Counted from the stretch's first letter, positions 28,062 to 37,612 are shown. The stretch: 64,000 nucleotides of DNA from CAMFLJ01 sp963702555 (GCA_963702555.1 CAVPCW010000014.1:310001-374000); one strand, 5' to 3'. Made by a program: numbers and translations. Notes: generated from the sequence alone by a model not told the origin.

Positions 28062-29018
28062 TCATCCGGCCTGCTCGACCTCGATGCGGTGGGGCATCGC
28101 GGTGGCCGCGCCCGTGCGCTGCACGGCGAGCGACGACGCCAGGACCGCCCGCTCAAGCGCCGGACCGACGGCCAGGCCCTCGGCGACACCGGCGGCGAGC
28201 CAGCCGGCGAGGCAGTCCCCGGCGCCCACGGTGTCGACCGCGACGACGGTCCGGCCGGGGACGCAGGCAGCCGATCCGTCGGCGGGGACGACCACGGCAC
28301 CGGCGCGGCCCAGGGTGACGACCAGCGAGCCCGGGCCAGGTCGCGAGGTGAGCAGGCCAGCAGCGGCGGCGACCGCGGACGCGTGAGCGGCCTCGACGGG
28401 GCCGTCCTCGTCGACCACGAGCTCGCCCCCATCCGCCGCCGCGAGCAGCTCGGCCAGCTCGGTCTCGTTCACGACCAGCACGTCGACGAGGCTCCACAGC
28501 TCGTCGCCCAGGGGGCGGAACGGGGCCTGGTTCACGATGGTGGTGGCGCCCGCGGCCCGCCCGGCCCTCGACGCGGCCAGGACCGCCTCCACGGGGATCT
28601 CGGCCTGGCCGAGCACGACGTCGCCCGGCCCGAGGGCCAGGGCCTCCAGCGCACCCGGGACCTCGCCGCCTGTCTCGCCGTTGGCCCCCGGGGACACGAC
28701 GATCGTGTTGGCGCCCTCCCCGCCGACCGTGATGAGGGCCGTGCCGGTCGCAGCCATCACGGTCGCGACCGGGCCCACGTCGATCCCCTCGGCCGCGGCG
28801 ACCTCGCGCAGCCAGCGCCCGTGCTCGTCGTCGCCGACCGAGCCCGCCATCACCACGGCGACCCCGGCCCGGGCGGCGGCCACGGCCTGGTTGAGCCCCT
28901 TGCCCCCCGGCGTTCGCTCGAGGTCGGAGCCGGTGACGGTCTCGCCCGACCGCGGCAGCCGCTCGACCCGGGCGACCAGGTCGACGTTCAGCGACCCGAC
29001 CACCACCACCCGACCCAT
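28062..29018 (-). CDS. rbsK: Ribokinase (PfkB family)
   Basis: Phosphorylates D-ribose (or a similar sugar) at O5 with ATP. 318 residues: MGRVVVVGSLNVDLVARVER, the substrate signature RTPGGKGLNQAVAAARAG, GDDEHGRWLREVAAAEGID, GEGANTIVVSPGAN, VLVVNETELAEL, SLVVTLGRAGAVVV and the catalytic VDTVGAGDCLAGWLAAGV with the base Asp. ATG at 29018 is preceded by GGGGAGGGG. An alternative ATG at 29036 overlaps the fetB stop (ATGA) and also has a purine-rich site, so the first six residues are uncertain. It follows a metal-export operon, perhaps by read-through; no ribose transporter is nearby. Confidence 0.88.
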   Translation of the reverse strand: MGRVVVVGSLNVDLVARVERLPRSGETVTGSDLERTPGGKGLNQAVAAARAGVAVVMAGSVGDDEHGRWLREVAAAEGIDVGPVATVMAATGTALITVGGEGANTIVVSPGANGETGGEVPGALEALALGPGDVVLGQAEIPVEAVLAASRAGRAAGATTIVNQAPFRPLGDELWSLVDVLVVNETELAELLAAADGGELVVDEDGPVEAAHASAVAAAAGLLTSRPGPGSLVVTLGRAGAVVVPADGSAACVPGRTVVAVDTVGAGDCLAGWLAAGVAEGLAVGPALERAVLASSLAVQRTGAATAMPHRIEVEQAG

Positions 29019-29032
29019 GGCCCCTCCCCTGT

Positions 29033-29815
29033 TCATGAGACCCCCCTCGCCAGTCGGCGCAGCCGGTGGTCGGGGGTGAAGAGCCTCCGGGTCGAGCCCA
29101 GGCCGATCACGGTGATGCTCGTCGCCACCGAGCCGAGGATCAGGTACATGATCGCCAGCTGGATCGACACGGCATCGCCGGCGTCGACCCCGGCGAGCAC
29201 GAGGCCGGTCATCGCCCCCGGCAGGAACACCAGCCCGACGGCCTTCGTCGACTCGATCTGGGGCACGAGGCCGGTCCGCAGCGCCGAGCGAACGTAGGGC
29301 CGGGCGGCGTCGGGCCACGAGTGACCCAGGGCGAGGCGGGCCTCGATCTCGTCGCGCTTGTCGCTCATCTCGGCGACGATGCGCCGACCCACCAGCACCG
29401 ACGCGGTCATCGAGTTGCCGATCATCATCCCCGCCAGCGGCACGATCGTGCGGCCCTCGACAGGGAACATCCCGAAGCCGAGCACGACCGAGAGGCTGAC
29501 GACCACCACCGTGAGCATGGCGAGCGTTCCGAGGGCGAGGATGCCCGGCACCTCGGGCGCCCGGTTGCGGATGGTGATGCCCGAGAACACCACCATCACC
29601 GCCACCCACAGCCACGCCCACGCCACCGAGGCGCCGGGGTCGAGCACCAGCTTCAACGCCCAGCCGACGAGGAACAACTGGACGGCGGCGCGGGCACAGG
29701 CCCACAGGATGGAGCGGGAGAGGTGCAGCCGCTGCCAGCCCGAGAGGCCGACGGCGATCGCCACCAGCACGAGCGAGGCGGCCAGCCCCGCCCATCCGAT
29801 GTGGGTCGAGCTCAT
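29033..29815 (-). CDS. fetB: FetB-like ABC transporter permease (UPF0014)
   Basis: 260 residues with about seven spans. Hallmarks are RAAVQLFLVGWALKLVLD, VVFSGITIRNRAPEVPGIL, VEGRTIVPLAGMMIGNSMTA, the cytosolic EIEARLALGHSWPDAARPYV and GLVFLPGAMTGLVLAGVD. Pairs with the adjacent FetA-like ATPase. In E. coli FetAB exports iron and protects against peroxide; plant relatives handle aluminium. The ATPase stop overlaps this start by four bases. Confidence 0.88.
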   Translation of the reverse strand: MSSTHIGWAGLAASLVLVAIAVGLSGWQRLHLSRSILWACARAAVQLFLVGWALKLVLDPGASVAWAWLWVAVMVVFSGITIRNRAPEVPGILALGTLAMLTVVVVSLSVVLGFGMFPVEGRTIVPLAGMMIGNSMTASVLVGRRIVAEMSDKRDEIEARLALGHSWPDAARPYVRSALRTGLVPQIESTKAVGLVFLPGAMTGLVLAGVDAGDAVSIQLAIMYLILGSVATSITVIGLGSTRRLFTPDHRLRRLARGVS

Positions 29816-30549
29816 CGTGTGCCCTCCTCGGGCTCGTCGTCGGTACCTTCCGCCGCCATGTAGCGCGCCGCCTCGTCGGCCGTGGCGTTGCGCCCGTCGA
29901 CCAGGACGGCGACATCGTCGGCGAGGCGACCGGCCTGGGCGAGGTCGTGGGTGACCCAGAGCACCGTGAGCCCGGCGCCGGCCAGCTCACGGGCGAGCAC
30001 CTCGATGGCCCGCCGGTTGGCCGGGTCGAGCGACGACGTGGGCTCATCCATCAGCACCACCTCGGGCCCGGTGAGCAGGGTGCGGGCGATGCACATCCGC
30101 TGCGCCTCGCCACCGGAGAGGTCGTCGGCGATCCGATCGAGCAGGTCGCCGCTGAGCCCCGCCCGTTGCAGCACCGCGACCAGCGCGCCCTCGTCTGCGC
30201 CCGGGTCCGCCACCAGCAGGTTGTCGCGCACCGTGCCGGCGAAGAGCACGGGCCGCTGGAACACCATGCCGACGCGCCGGCGCAGCTCCCTCGGGTCGAG
30301 GTCGCCGAGGTCGCAGCCACGGAAGCGCACGACACCCGACGAGGGGACGTCCAACCGGTTGGCCAGCCTCAGCACCGTCGTCTTCCCCGCCCCGGACGGG
30401 CCGGCCAGCACGGTGAGGCGACCGACCCCGACCTCCAGGTCGACGCCGTGGAGGATCGGCGTGCCGTCGGGCGCCACCGCCGACACCCCCTCGAAGGCGA
30501 CGACCGGACCGACGTCGGACCCGTCCGCACCTGAGGTGCCAGCCTCCAT
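29812..30549 (-). CDS. fetA: FetA-like ABC transporter ATPase
   Basis: 245 residues. Walker A GPSGAGKTTVLRLANRLD, Q-loop VGMVFQRPVLFAGTVRDNLL, signature LSGGEAQRMCIARTLL, Walker B VVLMDEPTSSLDP and H-loop WVTHDLAQAGRLADD. The head (about 20 residues) is low complexity. Together with the overlapping FetB permease it forms a probable metal exporter in the membrane. Divergent from the CmcI-like methyltransferase gene. Confidence 0.87.
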   Translation of the reverse strand: MEAGTSGADGSDVGPVVAFEGVSAVAPDGTPILHGVDLEVGVGRLTVLAGPSGAGKTTVLRLANRLDVPSSGVVRFRGCDLGDLDPRELRRRVGMVFQRPVLFAGTVRDNLLVADPGADEGALVAVLQRAGLSGDLLDRIADDLSGGEAQRMCIARTLLTGPEVVLMDEPTSSLDPANRRAIEVLARELAGAGLTVLWVTHDLAQAGRLADDVAVLVDGRNATADEAARYMAAEGTDDEPEEGTR

Positions 30550-30578
30550 GGCCGAAGCATGGCACAGGGCCCCACTGC

Positions 30579-30584
30579 TAGGTT
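30579..30584 (+). promoter_or_regulatory. -10 box TAGGTT for the CmcI-like gene
   Basis: TAGGTT, nine bases, GTG at 30594; leaderless-type spacing. Confidence 0.45.
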
Positions 30585-30593
30585 CCCGCGCTC

Positions 30594-31427
30594 GTGGCCC
30601 ACATCACCCCTCCTTCAGAGGTCGAGCAGCTCCGCCGCCGCGTGGCCGAGCTCGAGCAGGCGCTCGCCTCCCGGCGGTGGGGGCGGCGCATCGCCCCCGC
30701 GGCCACTCCCGACGCCCCGACCGAGCCCGTCGAGCCGTCTGCGCCCGATGCCGACACCCCCGCCCTCTGGCCCGAGGACGAGCAGCGGGCACTGGCCGAC
30801 GCGTTCCACCGCCTCTGGTACGACCGGCGCGACCGCACCTGGACCGACACCCACTTCCTCGGTGCGCAGCTGCTGAAGCTCCCGCTCGACCTCTGGGTGT
30901 ACCAGGAGCTCGTCTGGCGCATCCGGCCCACCGTCTTCGTCGAGACGGGCACCTTCATGGGCGGCTCCGCGCTCTACTTCGCCTCGCTCTTCGATCTGAT
31001 CGGCGAGGGTCGGGTGGTCTCGGTCGACATCGAGCACGCCGGCCCGGTGCCCGAGCACCCGCGGGTCGACTACCTGATCGGCTCGTCGGTGGCCGAGGAC
31101 ACCCTCGACCAGGTGCGGGCGCGCATCGGGCCCGACGACACCGTCATGGTCCTGCTCGACTCCGACCACAGCGCCGATCACGTGCTCGCCGAGCTCGAGG
31201 CCTACCACGGCTTCGTCACGCCGGGCTCGTACCTCATCGTCGAGGACTCCAACATCAACGGCCATCCGGTGCTGTCGAGCTTCGGCCCCGGCCCCATGGA
31301 GGCCCTCGAGGCGTTCTTCCCCGGGCGGGACGACTTCGAGCACGACCCGTGGTGCGAGCGCTACATGATGAGCTTCGCCACCAAGGGCTTCTGGCGCCGA
31401 ACGTCGCCGGAGGACCCGTCGAGGTGA
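30594..31427 (+). CDS. CmcI-like class I methyltransferase with N-terminal coiled coil
   Basis: 277 residues. Residues about 6-27 (SEVEQLRRRVAELEQALASR) are a coiled coil, then a Pro-rich linker. The CmcI/rhamnosyl-O-methyltransferase domain follows: HFLGAQLLKLPLDLWVYQEL, the SAM loop VFVETGTFMGGSALYFASLF, VVSVDIEH, MVLLDSDHSADHVLAELEAY (metal-binding Asp/His) and YLIVEDSNINGHPV. Members O-methylate sugars of glycolipids or natural products, or act on cephems. Being next to a glycan locus, O-methylation of a sugar (for example rhamnose) is the best guess. Leaderless promoter at 30579. Confidence 0.8.
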   Translation: MAHITPPSEVEQLRRRVAELEQALASRRWGRRIAPAATPDAPTEPVEPSAPDADTPALWPEDEQRALADAFHRLWYDRRDRTWTDTHFLGAQLLKLPLDLWVYQELVWRIRPTVFVETGTFMGGSALYFASLFDLIGEGRVVSVDIEHAGPVPEHPRVDYLIGSSVAEDTLDQVRARIGPDDTVMVLLDSDHSADHVLAELEAYHGFVTPGSYLIVEDSNINGHPVLSSFGPGPMEALEAFFPGRDDFEHDPWCERYMMSFATKGFWRRTSPEDPSR

Positions 31428-31447
31428 CGGCCGCGACCGGCGGTGCT

Positions 31448-31453
31448 TAGGCT
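31448..31453 (+). promoter_or_regulatory. -10 box TAGGCT for mutB-meaB
   Basis: TAGGCT, six bases, GTG at 31460: transcription should start on the start codon. Confidence 0.5.
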
Positions 31454-31459
31454 TCCGCC

Positions 31460-33626
31460 GTGACCAACGACGCCGCCACGAACGACACCCCGAAGACCCT
31501 CGACGACTGGACCGCCTCCGCGTCCAAGGATCTGAAGGGCGCCGATCCCGCCTCGCTGACCTGGGTGACCCCCGAGGGCATCCCCGTGAAGCCGCTCTAC
31601 ACCGGGGCCGACCTCGAGGAGCTCGAGAACGTCGACACGCTGCCGGGCTTCGCCCCGTTCATGCGCGGCCCCCGGGCCACCATGTACACCGGTCGCCCCT
31701 GGACCGTGCGCCAGTACGCCGGCTTCTCCACCGCCGAGGAGTCGAACGCCTTCTACCGCCGCAACCTCGCGGCCGGGCAGCAGGGCGTGTCGGTGGCCTT
31801 CGACCTCGCCACCCACCGCGGCTACGACTCCGACCACCCCAACGTCGTGGGCGATGTCGGCAAGGCCGGCGTGGCCATCGACTCCGTCGAGGACATGAAG
31901 ATCCTCTTCGACGGCATCCCCCTCGACCAGATGTCGGTCTCGATGACCATGAACGGGGCGGTCATCCCCGTGCTGGCGATGTTCGTGGTGGCCGGCGAGG
32001 AGCAGGGCGTCGACCGCTCGCTGCTCGCCGGGACCATCCAGAACGACATCCTCAAGGAGTTCATGGTCCGCAACACCTACATCTACCCGCCCGAGCCGAG
32101 CATGCGGATCGTGGCCGACATCATCAGCTACACGGCCACCGACATGCCGAAGTTCAACTCGATCTCGATCTCCGGCTACCACATGCAGGAGGCCGGGGCG
32201 ACGGCGGTGCAGGAGCTCGCCTTCACCATCGCCGACGGCAAGGAGTACGTGCGGGCCGCTCTCGCCAACGGCCTCGACGTCGATGCCTTCGCCGGTCGCC
32301 TGTCGTTCTTCTTCGCCATCGGCATGAACTTCTTCATGGAGGTCGCCAAGCTGCGCGCCGCCCGCGTGCTGTGGCACCGGATCATGTCGGAGTTCGAGCC
32401 GAAGAAGCCGCGGCTCGCTCATGCTGCGCACCCACTGCCAGACCTCGGGCGTGTCGCTCACCGAGCAGGACCCCTACAACAACGTGGTGCGCACCACGAT
32501 CGAGGCGCTCGCCGCGGTGCTCGGCGGCACCCAGAGCCTGCACACCAACGCCTTCGACGAGGCGCTCGGCCTGCCCACCGACTTCAGCGCCCGCATCGCC
32601 CGCAACACCCAGCTGATCATCGCCGACGAGACCGGCGTGACGACGACCGTCGACCCGCTCGGCGGCAGCTACTACGTCGAGTCGCTCACCCAGTCGCTCG
32701 TCGACGAGGCCTGGGAGCTCATCTGCGAGGTCGAGGAGCTCGGCGGCATGACCAAGGCCGTCGAGTCGGGCATGCCGAAGCTGCGCATCGAGGAGTCCGC
32801 CGCCCGCAAGCAGGCCCGCGTCGACCGGGGCGAGGACGTCGTCGTCGGGGTCAACAAGTACGTGCCCGAGAACGTCGAGTTCGTCGACGTCCTCGACATC
32901 GACAACACCAAGGTGCGCGAGGAGCAGATCGCCAAGCTCCAGCAAGATCCGCGCCGACGCGCGACGACGCCGCCTGCACGGCCGCCCTCGAGGCCCTCAC
33001 CGAGGGCGCCCGGGGCACGGGCAACCTGCTCGCCCTCGCCGTCGAGGCCGCCCGGGCCCGGGCCACCCTCGGCGAGATCTCCGACGCCATGGAGGACGGT
33101 GTTCGGCCGCCACAAGGCCGAGATCCGTACGATCTCCGGTGTGTACGGCGCGGCCTACGAGGGCGACGAGGACTTCGCGGAGCTGCAGGGCGAGATCGAC
33201 GCCTTCGCCGCGGCCGAGGGCCGCCGCCCCCGCATGCTCGTGGTGAAGATGGGCCAGGACGGCCACGACCGCGGGGCCAAGGTCATCGCCACCGCCTTCG
33301 CCGACATCGGCTTCGACGTCGACATGGGCCCGCTGTTCCAGACCCCGGCCGAGGCCGCCCGCGACGCCGTCGAGCACGACGTCCACGTGGTCGGCGTCTC
33401 CAGCCAGGCCGCCGGGCACAAGACCCTCGTGCCGATGCTGATCGAGGAGCTGAAGAAGGCCGGCGCCGACGACATCGTCGTGGTGTGCGGCGGTGTCATC
33501 CCGCCGCAGGACTACGACATGCTCACCGACGCCGGCGTGGCCGCCGTCTTCGGCCCCGGCACCAACATCCCCAGTGCGGCCCGCAAGGTCCTCGCCCTGG
33601 TGTCCGAGCGTCGCTCGGGCTCGTGA
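31460..33626 (+). CDS. mutB: Methylmalonyl-CoA mutase, large (B12-binding) chain (frameshifted)
   Basis: Interconverts (R)-methylmalonyl-CoA and succinyl-CoA with adenosylcobalamin. The N-terminal barrel holds GFAPFMRGPRATMYTGRPWT, RQYAGFSTAEESNAFYRRNL, GVSVAFDLATHRGYDSDHP, MSVSMTMNGAVIPVLAMF and, after an extra base near 32412, MLRTHCQTSGVSLTEQDPYN. Two extra bases near 32943 and 32960 and one near 33099 also need removal; all four look like insertions. The C-terminal B12 domain has KMGQDGHDRGAKVIATAFAD with the cobalt-ligand His and ends VFGPGTNIPSAARKVLALV. About 721 residues. No small-subunit gene precedes it, so the enzyme is probably a homodimer or pairs with a distant chain. Confidence 0.93.
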
Positions 33627-34612
33627 CCCGGGCCCCTGACCGAGCCGACGTCCTGATCGAGGGCGTCCGTGCGGGAGACCGCCGGGCGCTCGCCCGCGCC
33701 ATCACCCTGGCCGAGTCCACCCGGCCCGACCACCGCGACCTCGCCGACGAGATCCTCGAGGCGCTGCTGCCCCTCACCGGCGGCTCCACCCGGGTCGGCA
33801 TCTCGGGGCCGCCGGGCGTGGGCAAGTCCACCTTCATCGAGGCCTTCGGGGTCCACGTCATCGACGAGGGCCACCGCCTCGCCGTGCTCGCCGTCGACCC
33901 GTCGAGCCGTCGCTCCGGCGGCTCGATCCTCGGCGACAAGACCCGCATGGCGGAGCTCTCCCACCGCACCGAGGCGTTCATCCGCCCCTCCCCCGGTGGC
34001 GGCCACCTCGGAGGTGTCGCCCGACGCACCCGCGAGGCCATGCTGCTGTGCGAGGCCGCCGGCTTCGACGTCGTGCTGGTCGAGACCATCGGCGTGGGCC
34101 AGTCGGAGGTCGCGGTCGCCGACATGGTCGACCTGTTCGCCCTGCTCGTCGCGCCCGGTGGCGGCGACGAGCTCCAGGGCATCAAGCGCGGGATCATGGA
34201 GCTCGCCGACCTGGTCATCGTGAACAAGGCCGACGGCGACCTGGCCCCCGCGGCCGGGCGCACCCGGGCCGACTACGCCAGCGCCGTGCACCTCCTGCGC
34301 CCCAAGTGGGAGGCCTGGGCCACCGAGGTCCTCGCCGTGTCGGCCCTCACCGGCTCGGGCATCGACGAGGTGTGGCAGGCGATCGGGCGCTTCTGCGCCG
34401 CCGTGGCCGCCGACGGCGAGCTCGCCCGCGCCCGCGCCGAGCAGGCCACGGCCTGGCTGTGGAGCGAGGTCGGCGACACCCTCCTCGAGCGCTTCCGGGC
34501 CGACCCGGTCGTCGCTCAGGCCCTCCCGGGCGTCGAGGCGGAGGTCGCCTCCGGCCGCCTGGCCCCCACCCGCGCCGCCCGCCGCCTGCTGGACGACTTC
34601 ACGCAGCGTTGA
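33623..34612 (+). CDS. meaB: MeaB/ArgK-type G-protein chaperone of methylmalonyl-CoA mutase
   Basis: A GTPase that loads adenosylcobalamin into the mutase and protects it. 329 residues. P-loop VGISGPPGVGKSTFIEAFG, SSRRSGGSILGDKTRM, HLGGVARRTREAMLLCEAAG, FDVVLVETIGVGQSEVAVAD, base-recognition VNKADGD and a C-terminal dimerisation helix region. Its GTG overlaps the mutase stop (GTGA), the usual partner arrangement. A minor oddity is RPSPGGGHLGG where relatives usually have RPSPSSGxLGG. Confidence 0.94.
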   Translation: MTRAPDRADVLIEGVRAGDRRALARAITLAESTRPDHRDLADEILEALLPLTGGSTRVGISGPPGVGKSTFIEAFGVHVIDEGHRLAVLAVDPSSRRSGGSILGDKTRMAELSHRTEAFIRPSPGGGHLGGVARRTREAMLLCEAAGFDVVLVETIGVGQSEVAVADMVDLFALLVAPGGGDELQGIKRGIMELADLVIVNKADGDLAPAAGRTRADYASAVHLLRPKWEAWATEVLAVSALTGSGIDEVWQAIGRFCAAVAADGELARARAEQATAWLWSEVGDTLLERFRADPVVAQALPGVEAEVASGRLAPTRAARRLLDDFTQR

Positions 34613-34645
34613 CCGGATGCCACGGGTGACCGAGGGGTCCCCCAC

Positions 34646-34651
34646 TAGAAT
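34646..34651 (+). promoter_or_regulatory. -10 box TAGAAT for the coiled-coil/GT2 operon
   Basis: TAGAAT, ten bases, ATG at 34662; separates this operon from meaB, whose stop lies 50 bases upstream. Confidence 0.4.
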
Positions 34652-34661
34652 CGGGCGCACC

Positions 34662-35006
34662 ATGGCTGCCTCCCGTCCGGTCTCCCCCCTGCCCTCCCCC
34701 AGCTCCTCCTCCGCCGAGGTCGACGAGCTGAAGGCCGAGATCGAGCGGCTCCAGGCGCTCGTGGGCCCGTCGGAGGACTCCTACGAGAAGCTCCGCCTCG
34801 ACGTGCTCGGCGCCCGCGACGCGGCGCGTGCCGCCGAGATCCAGAACGGCGTGCTGCGGGCGCGGGTCCTCCAGCTCGAGGTGGCCATCACCGGCTACGA
34901 GCGCGACTTCGAGTGGTTCCGCCACAACGCCATCCGGCGGCTCCAGGGGCTCCGGCGCCACGTGCCGACGCTCCGCGGCCTCGTGCGGCGCGCGGCCCGT
35001 CGATGA
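34662..35006 (+). CDS. Coiled-coil protein of the glycosyltransferase operon
   Basis: 114 residues. After a Ser/Pro-rich head, residues about 19-85 form heptads (AEVDELKAEIERLQALVG, RDAARAAEIQNGVLRARVLQ). The end is Arg-rich and amphipathic (AIRRLQGLRRHVPTLRGLVR). No enzyme motif. The stop overlaps the start of the tandem GT2 (ATGA), so equal expression and a physical partnership are likely. Similar coiled coils occur at the N-terminus of the CmcI-like protein and the C-terminus of the methyltransferase at 36638. Function unknown. Confidence 0.65.
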   Translation: MAASRPVSPLPSPSSSSAEVDELKAEIERLQALVGPSEDSYEKLRLDVLGARDAARAAEIQNGVLRARVLQLEVAITGYERDFEWFRHNAIRRLQGLRRHVPTLRGLVRRAARR

Positions 35007-36598
35007 GCCCCCGCTACTCGATCGTCACGCCGGTCTACGACCCCCCGGACTACGCGCTCCGGGAGATGATCGAGAGCGTCGTCGACCAGACCTTCACCGA
35101 CTGGGAGCTGATCCTCGTCGACGACCGGTCTCCGTCGCCGCACGTGCTCCAGATGCTGCGGGCGGCCGAGCTCGCCGACCCCCGCATCCGTGTCATCGAG
35201 CGGGTCGAGAACGGTGGCATCGTCGCCGCCTCCAACGACGGCATCGCCGCCGCCTCGGGTGAGTGGATCGTCCTGCTCGACCACGACGACCTCCTCGTGC
35301 GCCACGCCCTCGAACGGGTCACCCACGTGCTCGAGGGCGACGCCGAGATCGACTACCTCTACACCGACGAGGACAAGGTCGACGACGACGGCCGCTTCTC
35401 CGAGGCCTTCTACAAGCCCGACTGGTCACCCGAGCGGCTCCGCTCGCAGAACTACTGCTGCCACCTGTCGGTGCTGCGCAAGACCATCGTCGACGACATC
35501 GGCGGCTTCCGCGACGGCTTCGACGGCTCGCAGGACCACGACCTCATCCTGCGGGTCACCGAGAAGGCCCGGAGGATCCACCACATCCCCGAGGTCCTCT
35601 ACCACTGGCGGATCCTGCCCACCTCGGCCGCCGCCAGCAGCGAGGCCAAGCCCTACGCCGTCGAGGCGGGGCGCCGGGCGGTGCAGGAGCACTGCGACCG
35701 CGTCGGCATCCCCGCCGATGTCGAGGCCCAGTTCCCGCCGGGCAACTACCGGGTGCGGCGCCGCCTGCGGGGCGAGCCGCTGGTGAGCATCGTCATCCCG
35801 ACCCGCGGCTCCAGCGGCCGGGTGTGGGGCGTCGAACGCAACTACGTCATCGAGGCGGTGCGCTCGATCGTCGAGCAGGCCACCTACCAGAACGTCGAGT
35901 TCGTGGTCGTGGCCGACGAGTCCACCCCCGAGGTCGTGCCGCGGGCCCTCGAGCGCCTCGCCGGCGACCGCCTGAAGCTGGTCTGGTACGACCGCCCGTT
36001 CAACTTCGCCGAGAAGATGAACCTCGGGCGCCTGCACTCCTCCGGCGAGGTGCTGCTGCTGCTCAACGACGACGTCGAGGTCGTCACCCCCGACTTCATC
36101 GAGGTCATGGCCGCCATCGCCCAGGAGCCCGACGTGGGCTCGGTCGGCGCCAAGCTGCTCTACGCCGACGACACCCTCCAGCACGCCGGCCACCTCTACA
36201 ACGGCGACGCCCTCCACCTGTTCTCCGGCTGGAGCTCCGACTGGCCGGGCCCGTCCTCGATGCTCGTCATCAACCGTGAGTGCATCGGCGTCACCGCCGC
36301 CTGCCTGGCGATCCGCCCGGAGGTCTGGGACGACGTCGGCGGCATGTGCAACGACTTCTTCGCCAGCTTCAACGACGTCGACCTGGCCCTCAAGCTCCAC
36401 GAGAGCGGCTACCGCAACGTCTGGACCCCACAGGCGGTGCTGCACCACTTCGAGAGCGTCACCCGCAACCCCACGGTGTCCCAGAAGGAGCGCGACCTGC
36501 TCTTCTACCGCTGGGAGCCGTGGCTCGACAACGATCCCTTCGGGAACCCGAACCTCGAGCCCAAGCGCCAGGACTGGATGCCCCGCGGCGCTCGCTGA
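35003..36598 (+). CDS. Tandem GT2 glycosyltransferase (two GT-A domains)
   Basis: 531 residues. Domain 1, residues 4-240: YSIVTPVYDPPDYALREMIE, LILVDDRSPSPHVLQML, NGGIVAASNDGIAAASGEWI and the DXD region LLDHDDLL, then DYLYTDEDKVDDDGRFSEAF and GSQDHDLILRV. Domain 2, from about 265: VSIVIPTRGSSGRVWGVERN, RPFNFAEKMNLGRLHSSGEV, LLLLNDDVEVVTPDFIEVMA, GHLYNGDALHLFSGW and SFNDVDLALKLHESGYRNVW. This matches the large two-domain GT2 enzymes of O-antigen and rhamnan-type loci, which can add two sugars alternately. Donors are unknown; rhamnose is plausible. Cytoplasmic or membrane-peripheral. Confidence 0.88.
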   Translation: MSPRYSIVTPVYDPPDYALREMIESVVDQTFTDWELILVDDRSPSPHVLQMLRAAELADPRIRVIERVENGGIVAASNDGIAAASGEWIVLLDHDDLLVRHALERVTHVLEGDAEIDYLYTDEDKVDDDGRFSEAFYKPDWSPERLRSQNYCCHLSVLRKTIVDDIGGFRDGFDGSQDHDLILRVTEKARRIHHIPEVLYHWRILPTSAAASSEAKPYAVEAGRRAVQEHCDRVGIPADVEAQFPPGNYRVRRRLRGEPLVSIVIPTRGSSGRVWGVERNYVIEAVRSIVEQATYQNVEFVVVADESTPEVVPRALERLAGDRLKLVWYDRPFNFAEKMNLGRLHSSGEVLLLLNDDVEVVTPDFIEVMAAIAQEPDVGSVGAKLLYADDTLQHAGHLYNGDALHLFSGWSSDWPGPSSMLVINRECIGVTAACLAIRPEVWDDVGGMCNDFFASFNDVDLALKLHESGYRNVWTPQAVLHHFESVTRNPTVSQKERDLLFYRWEPWLDNDPFGNPNLEPKRQDWMPRGAR

Positions 36599-36624
36599 GC
36601 GGGGCGAGCGCTCGCCCGGGCAGT

Positions 36625-36630
36625 TACGCT
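36625..36630 (+). promoter_or_regulatory. -10 box TACGCT for the methyltransferase gene
   Basis: TACGCT, seven bases, ATG at 36638; the same box and spacing as at 4116. Confidence 0.5.
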
Positions 36631-36637
36631 CACCGCC

Positions 36638-37612
36638 ATGGCGACCCAGCCGGACACGACCGACAACGCCTACTGGGCCCCGGTCAACCGTGACCTCCCG
36701 AACAACTCCCACGCCTTCGCCCTCGAACTGCTCGGGGCGAACAAGCGGGTCCTCGAGCTCGGCTCCGCGGCCGGGCACTTCACCCGGGCGCTGGTCGCCG
36801 ACAACTGCCGCGTCGTGGCCGTCGAGCTCGACCCGGTCGCGGCCCGGAGCCTCGAGGGCGTCGCCGAGCGGGTGGTCGTGGGCGACCTGTCCGATCCGGA
36901 CGTCATCACATCGGCCATCGACGACGAGGGCTTCGACGTGGTCGTGGCCGGTGACGTGCTCGAGCACCTGGCCGACCCCCTGCCGGTGCTGCAGGCCTGC
37001 CGTCCCGCCCTCAAGCCCGGTGGGTTCGTGGTGGCGTCGGTGCCGAACATCGCCCACGCCGACATCAAGCTCCAGCTGCTCGCCGGCAACTTCTCCTACC
37101 AGGACAAGGGCCTGCTCGACCGGAGCCACGTGCACTTCTTCACCCGATCCTCGATCGAGGAGATGCTGCGCGACGCGGGGTTCCTCATGATCGACCTGCG
37201 CCGCGTGGTGCTGCCCGTGTTCACCACCGAGCAGGCCGTCGACCCGGAGTCCGTGAGCCCTGAGGTCCTGGCGTCGGTCCTCGCCGACCCCGAGTCCGAG
37301 ACCTACCAGTTCGTCGTCCGGGCCGTGGTCCACGACGGCGATGCCGAGCTCGCCGAGCTCGCCGGCCGGGCCCTCGCCCTGCAGGACGAGCTCGCCTCCG
37401 AACGGGCCCGGCGCCTGGCGATCGAGGCCGAGCGAGACGACGCCGTCGTGGCGGCCTCGCTGCTCGAACCACTGATCGAGGCGGCGAACGTCCGGGCCCG
37501 CGACCTCGAGGAGCTCGCCGACGCCCGCCAACGCCACATCGAGGCCCTCATGTCGACGCGCAGCTACCGGATGATGGCGCCGCTGCGCTCAGTGCGGGCG
37601 ATCCTGCGCTGA
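36638..37612 (+). CDS. Class I SAM methyltransferase with C-terminal coiled coil
   Basis: 324 residues. A Methyltransf_11/12-type core lies at residues about 22-160: SAM motif I RVLELGSAAGHFTRALVADN, VVAVELDP, VVVAGDVLEHLADPLPVLQA, LKPGGFVVASVPNIAHAD and LLDRSHVHFFTRSSIEEMLR. Residues 245-305 are Ala/Glu/Arg-rich helix (DELASERARRLAIEAERDDA), and the chain ends STRSYRMMAPLRSVRAIL, a short amphipathic tail often seen on surface-glycan enzymes. Probably methylates a sugar, possibly as a chain-end cap. A strong hairpin follows the stop. Confidence 0.8.
   Translation: MATQPDTTDNAYWAPVNRDLPNNSHAFALELLGANKRVLELGSAAGHFTRALVADNCRVVAVELDPVAARSLEGVAERVVVGDLSDPDVITSAIDDEGFDVVVAGDVLEHLADPLPVLQACRPALKPGGFVVASVPNIAHADIKLQLLAGNFSYQDKGLLDRSHVHFFTRSSIEEMLRDAGFLMIDLRRVVLPVFTTEQAVDPESVSPEVLASVLADPESETYQFVVRAVVHDGDAELAELAGRALALQDELASERARRLAIEAERDDAVVAASLLEPLIEAANVRARDLEELADARQRHIEALMSTRSYRMMAPLRSVRAILR

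Noticed and set aside
32421..33626. Separate second mutase subunit gene
   Set aside because: It continues the same barrel domain without a new start and is explained by one extra base near 32412.
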